Below, one piece after another: positions 44,120-51,596 of a stretch of 64,000 nucleotides of DNA (within the stretch, counting starts at the first letter, position 1; the number at the start of each line of letters is the position of its first letter). The translations under genes were made by a program, and so were the position numbers. The notes beneath the pieces were generated by a model, which saw only the letters and a program-made list of their open reading frames with translations, made no database searches and had not been told where the DNA came from. Source of the DNA: Phycisphaerales bacterium (GTDB lineage Bacteria > Planctomycetota > Phycisphaerae > Phycisphaerales > UBA1924); the NCBI GenBank assembly GCA_029260495.1, contig JAJDDD010000013.1, forward strand, positions 62,001 through 126,000. The letters are read 5' to 3'.

Positions 44120-45550
44120 GTGGATCTGAAGACGTATCGCGCTTCGTCAATTGCCGAGGCGCTGGGGCAGATCAAGAAGGACCTCGGGCCCGATGCCGTC
44201 GTCCTCCACACACGCACGTTTAAGCGTGGCGGAGTTCTGGGCGTCGGCGCGAGGCAGATTGTCGAGATCACCGCGTCCTCCGGCGATGTCGTCGCCGATT
44301 CACTCAAAAAACGAGCGGGACGGCAGGCGCCGCCGGCGGGGACAACTGCCAACGGCGGGCGCCGGGAACTCCTGCGCAGTGCCTACGCGCGTGCGCAAGG
44401 ATCAGGGCGATCAGAGCGCCCAACGCAGAGATCAATCGCGAAAGTGCCCGTTGAGGCCGCCGCGCCCGCGGAGCATGCAGTCCGGTCAGCTCCCGCGCCG
44501 GCTCCGCGTCAGATGGGCGTGCGTCCCAGTCGCATTGTGACAGGGCCGGCGCTAGAACGAGCGGGTGGTGGCGACGGTGGCGATGCACCCGGAACGCTCA
44601 TCGCACGAAGCGCAGATGTCGGGCACGTCGCGCCCCAGCGCGGGTCGCAGGCGGGGCTGTGGGATGAAATCGCGACTATTAAAAGGCTTGTCGGGCAGGT
44701 GCTGCAGGTGTCGCGGCCTTCGTCGGTTCAGCCGGCGATGCCTGACTCACTGTTCAAGAAATACCTCGCGCTGCTTGAGTCGGAGGTCGCCGCCGAGATT
44801 GCCGATGAGATCATCGGGGCTGTTCGTGATGAGCTCAACGAGCGAGAACTGGCTGACGAGGAGATCGTCCACCGCGCAGTGCTCCGTCGTTTGGCATTAC
44901 TGATTCCCACCGGTGGTCAGGCGCCCATGCCAAGCGACAAGCCTGACGACGGGCGTCCACTCACCGTCGCGCTGGTTGGCCCCACAGGCGTCGGCAAGAC
45001 CACGACCGTCGCCAAGCTCGCAGCGACGTACAAGCTTCGGCAGGGGCGCAAAGTTGGATTGGTGACATGCGACACCTACCGAATCGCAGCGGTCGATCAG
45101 CTGCGCACATATGCGAACATCATCAACGTGCCGCTCAAGGTCGCACTGACGCCCAAAGAAATGACCGCCGCCTGCGAAGGTTTCGCTGAGTGCGACGTCG
45201 TGCTCATTGACACAGCCGGCCGTTCACAGCATGACGCCGATCGTCTGGATGAGCTCTCGCGATTTGTGGTCGCCGCGAACCCCCATGAAACCCATCTTGT
45301 GCTTTCTGGCGCCGCGAGTGAGTCAACCTTGACGCGATCAGCCCAGCGGTTCAGAGTCGTCGGTCCCAACCGCGTGATCTTTACCAAGCTTGATGAAGTC
45401 GTGAACTTCGGTGTGATTCTGAACACCGCAAAAACGGTGGGCGCCAAGTTGAGCTATGTGACGACGGGTCAGGAAGTGCCCGATCACATTGAGCCCGGGC
45501 GCTCGGATCGGCTGGCGCGGCTCGTGCTTGAAGGAGGAAGCCTGGAATGA
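44120..45550 (+). CDS. flhF: Flagellar biosynthesis GTPase FlhF
   Basis: 476 aa. Two GTG candidates, 44117 and 44120; GGAGGG (44108-44113) gives six bases of spacing to 44120, preferred. N-terminal B domain MDLKTYRASSIAEALGQIK, FKRGGVLGVGARQIVEI; a variable basic/Pro-Ala-rich linker; then an SRP54-type NG domain: VGPTGVGKTTTVAKLAA (G1, ~285-297), CDTYRIAAVDQLRTYA (G2), LIDTAGRSQHDADR (G3) and FTKLDE (G4). FlhF places polar flagella with FlhG. flhG begins inside its stop (ATGA overlap, 45547-45550). Confidence 0.93.
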   Translation: MDLKTYRASSIAEALGQIKKDLGPDAVVLHTRTFKRGGVLGVGARQIVEITASSGDVVADSLKKRAGRQAPPAGTTANGGRRELLRSAYARAQGSGRSERPTQRSIAKVPVEAAAPAEHAVRSAPAPAPRQMGVRPSRIVTGPALERAGGGDGGDAPGTLIARSADVGHVAPQRGSQAGLWDEIATIKRLVGQVLQVSRPSSVQPAMPDSLFKKYLALLESEVAAEIADEIIGAVRDELNERELADEEIVHRAVLRRLALLIPTGGQAPMPSDKPDDGRPLTVALVGPTGVGKTTTVAKLAATYKLRQGRKVGLVTCDTYRIAAVDQLRTYANIINVPLKVALTPKEMTAACEGFAECDVVLIDTAGRSQHDADRLDELSRFVVAANPHETHLVLSGAASESTLTRSAQRFRVVGPNRVIFTKLDEVVNFGVILNTAKTVGAKLSYVTTGQEVPDHIEPGRSDRLARLVLEGGSLE

Positions 45551-46620
45551 CTCGGGCAGCCTCCATACCCGCGCCAACGGATCAGGCCTCCGAACTTCGG
45601 CGGCTTGTCGCGGAGATCGAAGCTGGTCCGAAGGCCCTCGCGACCGGCGCCGAGGAGCGACCGATGAGTCCTGCGCCGCTTGAGCCAGCTCGCATGCGCC
45701 GCGCCGCGACAGGTTTGGCGGATTGGGGCAGGCCACAAGCGGGAGCAAAACGGCAAGAGGTTCTCGCGCCGACCAACAGCCAGCGCGACGCCCGCTCAAC
45801 AGCCCGCGTTGTGGCGGTTGCGTCGGGTAAAGGCGGCGTCGGAAAGACAAATGTCTCCGTGAATCTCGCCGCAGCGTTGGCCCAGCGCGGGTGTCGCGTG
45901 CTGCTGCTCGATGGGGACATCGGACTGGCGAACGCCGACGTCCTCTGCGGGCTCAACGCGACAGCTCATATAGGCCATGTCCTCGAAGGGCGCAAGCGCC
46001 TGGATGAGATCATCATCGAAGCGCCCGGCGGATTTCGCCTCGCGCCCGGAGGCGCCGGCGTGGTCCACGCTTTAAGCGCTCCGCCAGCGCAACGGCGCCA
46101 GTTTGTTCGCAGGCTGGTCGGCCTCGAGCGCGATTCGGACATCGTTCTCATTGACTGCGCCGCAGGATTGGGCGCGACCGTGCAGACATTCATCGGCGCC
46201 GCAGACCTCGCCCTGGTCGTCGCAACCCCGGAACCCACCGCGATCGCCGACGCTTACGCCCTTGTGAAAGCAACCTATGGCTCGACGCACAGCCCCGGGA
46301 CGCCGCGCAGAACAGCCCCGTTGGGCCTGGTGGTGAATCAGGCCCGTGATGAGGCAGAAGCCCGGGCGGTATTCATGCGCATCGCAGGCGTCGCGCGGCG
46401 GTTTTTGGGATCAGCGCCGGGCCTCGCTGGCTGGGTTCCACTGGATCGACATGTCCCCGATTCAGTGCGGGCCCGCGAGCCATATCTGATTCGACATCCG
46501 CGTTGCCGGGCTGCTCGGGCGACGCAAGAGCTGGCGCGTGAACTCTGCGAAGGGTTCAAGCTCGAACGCGCGGACGCCGCCGGACGCGGCTCGCTTCTCG
46601 CGCGATTGTTCAGCGGATGA
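45547..46620 (+). CDS. flhG: Flagellar number regulator FlhG (MinD-like ATPase)
   Basis: 357 aa. ATG at 45547 overlaps the end of flhF. A long poorly conserved N-terminal stretch (~85 aa) precedes the P-loop ASGKGGVGKTNVSVNLAAAL (~91-100), DGDIGLANADVLCGL and LIDCAAGLGATVQTFIGAAD, plus ATPEPTAIADAYALVK. It lacks a typical long C-terminal amphipathic MinD-type helix but ends in an Arg/Ala-rich segment. FlhG cooperates with FlhF to limit polar flagellar number. The second Asp-Ala pattern of MinD (DGDIGL) is intact, so ATPase activity is expected. Confidence 0.9.
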   Translation: MTRAASIPAPTDQASELRRLVAEIEAGPKALATGAEERPMSPAPLEPARMRRAATGLADWGRPQAGAKRQEVLAPTNSQRDARSTARVVAVASGKGGVGKTNVSVNLAAALAQRGCRVLLLDGDIGLANADVLCGLNATAHIGHVLEGRKRLDEIIIEAPGGFRLAPGGAGVVHALSAPPAQRRQFVRRLVGLERDSDIVLIDCAAGLGATVQTFIGAADLALVVATPEPTAIADAYALVKATYGSTHSPGTPRRTAPLGLVVNQARDEAEARAVFMRIAGVARRFLGSAPGLAGWVPLDRHVPDSVRAREPYLIRHPRCRAARATQELARELCEGFKLERADAAGRGSLLARLFSG

Positions 46621-46694
46621 CCACCTCGGCAAACTTCAGAACACCGCAACGATTTTCATCAAAAGTTTGAGCCAGCCATTCATGAGCAAGGTCG

Positions 46695-47039
46695 ATGCCG
46701 CCGATAAGTCGTGTGCAGAAGTTCGTACACAAAGAAGGTGGGTCACGAAGTTTGCCACACGGGAGCATCGGCAAAATTTGCGCATCGTGCTGGGCGATGG
46801 GAGCCTTCGCAGTCGCGATCATCGCGGGACTTGCGGCGGATAACCCGGCGAATGTCATTCTCCTGCGCGCAACCCTTGCAATGTTCGCGTGTTACGTCAT
46901 CGGAGCCATTGCCGGCCTTGTCGCTGAATATGCGATTGAAGACGGACTCGCGACCTACAGCCCGACTCTAAAAAGCGCTGACGGCCAAGCGCCAGTTCAA
47001 GCAAATCCATCGCAGGATGAAGATGTAATTCTGGTGTGA
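46695..47039 (+). CDS. Small membrane protein of unknown function between flhG and fliA
   Basis: 114 aa. ATG at 46695 with AAGG upstream. A hydrophilic start (MPPISRVQKFVHKEGGSRSL) is followed by two membrane helices, IGKICASCWAMGAFAVAIIA and LLRATLAMFACYVIGAIAGL, ending in an acidic tail (PSQDEDVILV). The position in the flagellar operon, start-stop layout and helix spacing suggest a real gene; I do not recognise a family. It may be a planctomycete-specific flagellar factor. The first ATG could also be internal (MGAFAVAIIAGL), giving a shorter protein. Confidence 0.6.
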   Translation: MPPISRVQKFVHKEGGSRSLPHGSIGKICASCWAMGAFAVAIIAGLAADNPANVILLRATLAMFACYVIGAIAGLVAEYAIEDGLATYSPTLKSADGQAPVQANPSQDEDVILV

Positions 47040-47063
47040 GTAGTGTTGACAACACGGAGGTTG

Positions 47064-47093
47064 TTGACATGCACACACTGATGGCCCCATAAT
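47064..47093 (+). promoter_or_regulatory. Sigma70-type promoter of fliA
   Basis: Perfect TTGACA (47064-47069), 18-nt spacer, CATAAT (47088-47093, five of six bases). The fliA start at 47199 is about 100 nt downstream. Upstream bases contain TGTTGACAACA, a palindrome, and a second TTGAC (47046-47050), which could form an operator. Independence of fliA from the rest of the operon follows from this. Confidence 0.65.
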
Positions 47094-47198
47094 CCTCTTC
47101 GGCAGCCCATGGATGGGCGCATAAGTGGATAGATGAATAACGCGGCGCTCAATGCACCATTTGTTTGGCGGCGCATCACTCAGGGTCAAGGAGAGACC

Positions 47199-48068
47199 AT
47201 GCCAATCGCCAAGGTCAAGGAAAAGACCACGCGGAAGTCTTCACGACGCGCGGAAGCAAGAGTTCCCGGCAAACACTATTCAAAAGAGAAGATCGAGAGC
47301 ATGCCTCTCACGGACGTGTGGAAGCTCTATCAAGCTGAGTACAACGAATCCATACGAAACTACTTCATGGAGAAGTACCTCCCGCTCGTGCGCTACAACT
47401 CCGAGCGCATCTACGCTCGGCTTCCTGATGAAGTTGATATCGAAGACCTCATGTCCGCCGGCCTCTTTGGGCTGATGGATGCAATTGACGCTTACGATCT
47501 TGATCGAGCGGTGAAGTTCGAAACGTACTGTGCGCCGCGCATTCGCGGAGCAATTCTCGATGAACTGCGATCCATGGACTGGGTGCCGCGACTGGTTCGC
47601 CACCGCAGCGCAAAGATTGATAACGCGCGCAACAGCCTCTCTATGGAGCTCGGTCGCGACCCCACGCCGGCGGAGGTCACCGACAAGCTCGGCGTCGATG
47701 GAGAGGAATACAAGAAGATTCATCGCGATTCCTCCGCTGTCGGCGTGGTTTCGCTCTCGCGCAACTGGCGCCAGTCTGATAGCGGGCGCGAGGTCCGCGA
47801 GATTGATGTCATCAAGGATGACACACAAGCAAACCCACTCACTGAAACCCAACGCAAGGATCTAAAGGAGCTCATCACGCGCGGGCTCAGCCGCGCAGAG
47901 CGCCTCATCGTTGTGCTCTATTACTTTGAAGAGATGACGATGAAGGAGATCGGCGCCACGCTGGATCTCTCAGAGTCGCGCGTCAGCCAGATGCACAGCT
48001 CCATTCTCGCTCGGCTCAAGGCCCAGTTGCAGCATCGGTCCAAGGAGTTCGAACCCGTCGAGAAATAG
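47199..48068 (+). CDS. fliA: RNA polymerase sigma factor FliA (sigma-28)
   Basis: 289 aa from the Met at 47199, which has AAGGAGAG upstream; a Met at 47133 in the same frame has no site. Region 2: YAPRIRGAILDELRSMDW is here AYDLDRAVKFETYCAPRIRG and AILDELRSMDWVPRLVRHRS; region 3 PTPAEVTDKLGVDGEEYKKI; region 4 GLSRAERLIVVLYYFEEMTM and LDLSESRVSQMHSSILARLK. These are the FliA/WhiG subgroup. It transcribes late flagellar genes and is held by FlgM, which is not seen here. N-terminal 30 residues are basic (KEKTTRKSSRRAEARVPGK), longer than in E. coli FliA. Confidence 0.93.
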   Translation: MPIAKVKEKTTRKSSRRAEARVPGKHYSKEKIESMPLTDVWKLYQAEYNESIRNYFMEKYLPLVRYNSERIYARLPDEVDIEDLMSAGLFGLMDAIDAYDLDRAVKFETYCAPRIRGAILDELRSMDWVPRLVRHRSAKIDNARNSLSMELGRDPTPAEVTDKLGVDGEEYKKIHRDSSAVGVVSLSRNWRQSDSGREVREIDVIKDDTQANPLTETQRKDLKELITRGLSRAERLIVVLYYFEEMTMKEIGATLDLSESRVSQMHSSILARLKAQLQHRSKEFEPVEK

Positions 48069-48107
48069 CTTCCATGGCGTCGTTGTCACGGCGGCTACAC
48101 TTCGGCT

Positions 48108-48632
48108 GTGAACGATCAGGCAAGTTCAAGCTGGAATGAAGCGTACATCGCGCTGGGATCGAACTTGGGCGATCGGGCTGCGCTGATAGGCGAAGCGCTG
48201 CGACAACTCGATCGCACCCCCGGCGTGAAGCTCGCGGCAGTATCACAGTTGCACGAGACAAAGGCTCTGGTTGCTGCCGGGGCACAGGCTCAGGGGGCAT
48301 ATCTCAATGCTGCAGCAATGGTGTTGACGCAACTTTCGTCGCGCAGGCTGCTTGACGTGCTCCTTGAGATTGAAACAAAGCTGGGGCGCAAGCGACAGGT
48401 CGGCAAACAGTGGGAGGCGCGAACGATTGATCTTGATCTGCTGCTCTACGGCGAGAAGGTGATTAACGAGCCCCATCTCACGATCCCGCACCCACGGATG
48501 ACTTCGCGCCACTTCGTGCTGGCGCCACTCGCGGAGATCGCGGGAAGTGTTATTCATCCGCTCGAGCGGGCGCCGGTGTCTGAACTCCTCGAACGCCTGA
48601 TCAGTAACTCATCACCCTCGAACCCTGAATAA
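48108..48632 (+). CDS. folK: 2-amino-4-hydroxy-6-hydroxymethyldihydropteridine pyrophosphokinase
   Basis: 174 aa, GTG at 48108. HPPK signatures: AYIALGSNLGDRAALIGEAL, YLNAAAMVLTQLSSRRLLDV, LGRKRQVGKQWEARTIDLDL (catalytic Arg and Asp pair DLDL), LLYGEKVINEPHLTIPHPRM. It transfers pyrophosphate from ATP to 6-hydroxymethyl-dihydropterin in folate synthesis. The usual partners folB and folP are not next to it. Its last 32 bases overlap the convergent gene at 48601. Confidence 0.93.
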   Translation: MNDQASSSWNEAYIALGSNLGDRAALIGEALRQLDRTPGVKLAAVSQLHETKALVAAGAQAQGAYLNAAAMVLTQLSSRRLLDVLLEIETKLGRKRQVGKQWEARTIDLDLLLYGEKVINEPHLTIPHPRMTSRHFVLAPLAEIAGSVIHPLERAPVSELLERLISNSSPSNPE

Positions 48633-49500
48633 GATCCGGCGCCAGGGTTGTATCCAAACCCAGCGCAATTGCCCGGTCGCTCATTTTCGCCACGAAAGCC
48701 GGGCGTCCCTCAGCCTGACCGATCGTCGCGACCAGCAACCATCCATCGGCGGAGCGCGTTCGATGAGCGCGAAGCACTGAGCGAATCAGCAGCGTTCTGA
48801 GCCGATCCGAAGAGCCCACAATGTCGCGCGGCAACGGATCACCCGCAAGCTCCGGCGCCACGGCGTACACCTCCCCAATCAAACGCTGGGCTTCATCAAT
48901 CGCGCCAACTCCAACTTTGGCAATCGCAAGCAGGCGCTTTATGCGCGCATCATCGGGTGATGCGCCAACTGCTTGCTCAAGCAGCTTCACCGATTTTGCA
49001 TACGCGCCGGCGCCCAGCGCAGCCCGAACCGGATCGACAATCACTTCAACTTCTGCAACCGGCGGATGAGGACGCAGGTTTGGATCGGGCGCGATGATCT
49101 GTGGACTTCGTCCGTACACATACGCCGGGCCGAGCGAATCCGGACGACACGACAGACCGCAGGCATACCCCAGACCGAACGACGGCTGAAAGTGGGCGTG
49201 CGAATATCCGATGTGCGCATTGGTTCGCCGAAAGCGCGACGAGTGAAACGCGGAAAACCCGGGTTGATATGCCGGATTCCAGTCAAATGCCTGATGTGGA
49301 TACACAATGACCGGAAGCTGATGCGGTTCGTGGTTCGCAATGACCGGCGAGGTGCGCCGGGCGAGGTCAACCGTGCGAACCGCAGCCCAAGCATTCAATT
49401 TTCCAGCACATTCCGCCGCAACCGCACATGGTGCAAACAACCCAATTGCAGTACCAAAAACAGTGATTCTGAGGCCGAGAAGCTGATTCACTGGATTCAT
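48601..49500 (-). CDS. Secreted protein of unknown function with TPR-like helices
   Basis: 299 aa from the Met at 49500, with AGGAGAGG upstream. Signal-like segment (LGLRITVFGTAIGLFAPCAV) then a Tyr/His/Phe-rich stretch (GFSAFHSSRFRRTNAHIGYS) and an alpha-helical C-terminal half with two TPR-like helix pairs (AALGAGAYAKSVKLLEQAVG, DDARIKRLLAIAKVGVGAID). Family not recognised. It may be a planctomycete-specific envelope protein. It overlaps folK by 32 bases at the 3' end, which is unusual for two unrelated genes but not unique. Confidence 0.6.
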   Translation of the reverse strand: MNPVNQLLGLRITVFGTAIGLFAPCAVAAECAGKLNAWAAVRTVDLARRTSPVIANHEPHQLPVIVYPHQAFDWNPAYQPGFSAFHSSRFRRTNAHIGYSHAHFQPSFGLGYACGLSCRPDSLGPAYVYGRSPQIIAPDPNLRPHPPVAEVEVIVDPVRAALGAGAYAKSVKLLEQAVGASPDDARIKRLLAIAKVGVGAIDEAQRLIGEVYAVAPELAGDPLPRDIVGSSDRLRTLLIRSVLRAHRTRSADGWLLVATIGQAEGRPAFVAKMSDRAIALGLDTTLAPDLIQGSRVMSY

Positions 49501-49756
49501 GGCGTCTGCCTCTCCTATATGGTTTGCGGGCGCCGCGGGCAAAACGACTTTCAAGAAATCATAGGTCGCCCAAGCGTATCGCCCCAGACCTGACTACCCT
49601 TGTCTCCCACTTTTCGGCGGACGACGAGAAAGCGTCCGAGGGGATTCAATACACCACCGCACGGCTGCCAGCAGGAGCGCACGCGAAATATTTCCCGCAC
49701 ACGACCTCGCCACGACGATATCTCTCAAGCTTCAGCGGCGTCCCGGAGTTTCCTGA

Positions 49757-50677
49757 ATGATTATTGACCTGCGTACCCACCTCAGTCCATCTATCGCGGA
49801 CCCACGTTCTCCGGGCCAGATCATCTCCCAGGCTGACCATGCCGACGCGATGGCCTGCGTCGACGCACATGTTGTGTTCGGGTATCGATGCGAAAGATTC
49901 GGCCTGCACATTCCGGTTGAAGCGGTCACCGCGTCCGTCAACGCCGGCGAAGGCGAACGCCTGGGTGTCGCTGGCGTTGATCCCACTTGTGACGCCGCGC
50001 TCGCAAATATTGATAAAGCAGCCGAGGCGGGCCTGCTGGGTGTGACGATCGCGCCTGCAGATCAGGGTCTGCGTGTGACGAGTGAGGCGTGCATGGCGGC
50101 GTTTGAACGCTGCGCGCTGCATGAGCTGCCGGTCTTCATCGCCAACCCGTTGTTGATCCAACCCGAGAGTGTTCTGGAGTTCGCCAACCCCGCGACACTT
50201 GATGAAGCGATGCGCGAGATTCCCAATCTCAAGGTGATCCTTGGTGACATCGGCTTCGGCTGGCTCGAAGAGGCGCTCACCATGTGCGCGAAACACGAGC
50301 GCGTTTACGCAGAGATCAGTTCGGTGGTCGCCAGACCCTGGTCGCTCTTTACAACGTTAATTCGTGCGCACGAGCGCGGCGTGATGTCGAAGTTGTTTTT
50401 CGGCTCCGGTTTCCCCGCGGAGACACCCCAACGCGCCATTGAGCGAATTTACACGCTCGCAGCTCATCGCCCCGGCGGTGCGCTGCCGTCGCTGCCGCGC
50501 GAGGCGCTGCGCCAGCTCGTCGAGCGCAATGTCTTCGCTGAGCTCGGCATCGACCATCTAGTCCCGCGGCGCGGAGCGAGCGCGGAGGAGCCAGCCTTTT
50601 CCCCGGCGCAGAACGTGGTGGTGACATCCTCGACCGGGCTATTCGGTCCGCGACGCCGGGCAAATGCGTCGCAGTGA
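49757..50677 (+). CDS. Amidohydrolase-fold protein that has lost its metal ligands (likely pseudoenzyme)
   Basis: 306 aa. The fold follows the amidohydrolase_2 (PF04909) plan: MIIDLRTHLSPS at strand 1, PVFIANPLLI at strand 5, NLKVILGDIGFGWLEEALTM at strand 6 and LFFGSGFPAETPQRAIERIY at strand 8. In active relatives these read MIIDxHxH, HxG, NLKxxxAHxGGxWLEEA and FGSDxP. Here His becomes Arg (IDLRTH), the strand-5 His position is Asn, the strand-6 His is Asp (GDIG), and the strand-8 Asp is Gly (FGSGFP). With every expected ligand changed it should not be a hydrolase. It precedes nnrE by 45 nt, perhaps in one operon. A binding or regulatory role is a guess. Confidence 0.75.
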   Translation: MIIDLRTHLSPSIADPRSPGQIISQADHADAMACVDAHVVFGYRCERFGLHIPVEAVTASVNAGEGERLGVAGVDPTCDAALANIDKAAEAGLLGVTIAPADQGLRVTSEACMAAFERCALHELPVFIANPLLIQPESVLEFANPATLDEAMREIPNLKVILGDIGFGWLEEALTMCAKHERVYAEISSVVARPWSLFTTLIRAHERGVMSKLFFGSGFPAETPQRAIERIYTLAAHRPGGALPSLPREALRQLVERNVFAELGIDHLVPRRGASAEEPAFSPAQNVVVTSSTGLFGPRRRANASQ

Positions 50678-50722
50678 CGTGCGAAGCGCGCACGGGACCG
50701 CGCTCTTTGTGACAATCAAGCA

Positions 50723-51478
50723 ATGATGTTTGAGATCATCGGACCGTGCCGAAGCAGGGCGAACGATCCGCGTCGCCATCTTGTGTTTTCGCGGGCTGCG
50801 ATGCGCGAAGTTGATCGGGCTGCGATTGAGGAGCACGGAATTCCGGGGATTGTGCTTATGGAGAATGCTGCGACGGCGCTGCTGGCGGGGGCGCTGGAGT
50901 TGCTGGAAGGGGTTGAGCATCCGAGCGCATTGATTTGCTGCGGGCCGGGAAACAATGGGGGCGATGGATTGGCGCTGGCGCGGCGGCTTCAGAACGAGGG
51001 CGTGCGCACAGCATGCCTGCTTTCGCGCACCGCCGAGGCATATACAGGCGACGCTCGGGTGAATCTGCAAATCGCGGAGTCGATGTGTTTGCGCATTTCA
51101 GTGGCGGACGGCGCGGCGCCTGAAGAGACGGCGGCTCAACTGGCGCACGAACTTGGCGGACCGGCGTTGATTGTGGATGCGCTGTTCGGGACGGGGCTCA
51201 CGCGGGCGATCGAGGCGCCGACGGATCGGTTGATTGAGTGGATCAATCGTGCGCGGTCCGGGGGGGCGAAGACGCTGGCGGTGGATATCCCCTCCGGGCT
51301 GGACACAGATTCGGGGGAGCCTTTGGGGCCAGCAGTGCGGGCGGATCTGACGGTGACGCTGGGCGGGATGAAGCAGGGGCTGGCGCGCGAGGGGGCGAGG
51401 GCCTGGACGGGGCGAATCGAGGTGGGAGACATCGGGGCGCCGATCGAACTGCTGGAGGCCCACGGGCGGACGCCGTAG
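50723..51478 (+). CDS. nnrE: NAD(P)H-hydrate epimerase (YjeF N-terminal domain only)
   Basis: 251 aa. FSRAAMREVDRAAIEEHGIP, ENAATALLAGALELL, LICCGPGNNGGDGLALARRL (dinucleotide-binding loop), IVDALFGTGLTRAIEAPTDR and VDIPSGLDTDSGEPLGPAV are all YjeF_N hallmarks. It epimerises damaged S- and R-NADHX so that a dehydratase can repair it. The ADP/ATP-dependent dehydratase domain (NnrD) fused in many bacteria is absent here and not seen nearby. Two ATG codons at 50723 and 50726 are both possible. Confidence 0.92.
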   Translation: MMFEIIGPCRSRANDPRRHLVFSRAAMREVDRAAIEEHGIPGIVLMENAATALLAGALELLEGVEHPSALICCGPGNNGGDGLALARRLQNEGVRTACLLSRTAEAYTGDARVNLQIAESMCLRISVADGAAPEETAAQLAHELGGPALIVDALFGTGLTRAIEAPTDRLIEWINRARSGGAKTLAVDIPSGLDTDSGEPLGPAVRADLTVTLGGMKQGLAREGARAWTGRIEVGDIGAPIELLEAHGRTP

Positions 51479-51596
51479 CGACGGTTCTTCAACACATCGC
51501 CCACGGCGGCTGTCGGTTGCGCACGGGGGGAGGACTGAATGCGTAGGATGGAGTTGAACGCTGTGGAAGCGTTCGCATGGAGGCGCGTTTGCGATC

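Noticed and set aside
46700-46707. GCCGATAA, an exact sigma-28 -10 element, just inside the start of the small membrane protein gene
   Set aside because: No TAAA element lies 15 nt upstream; an AAAGTTT nearby is about 20 nt too far. An 8-mer match is expected by chance in 64 kb.
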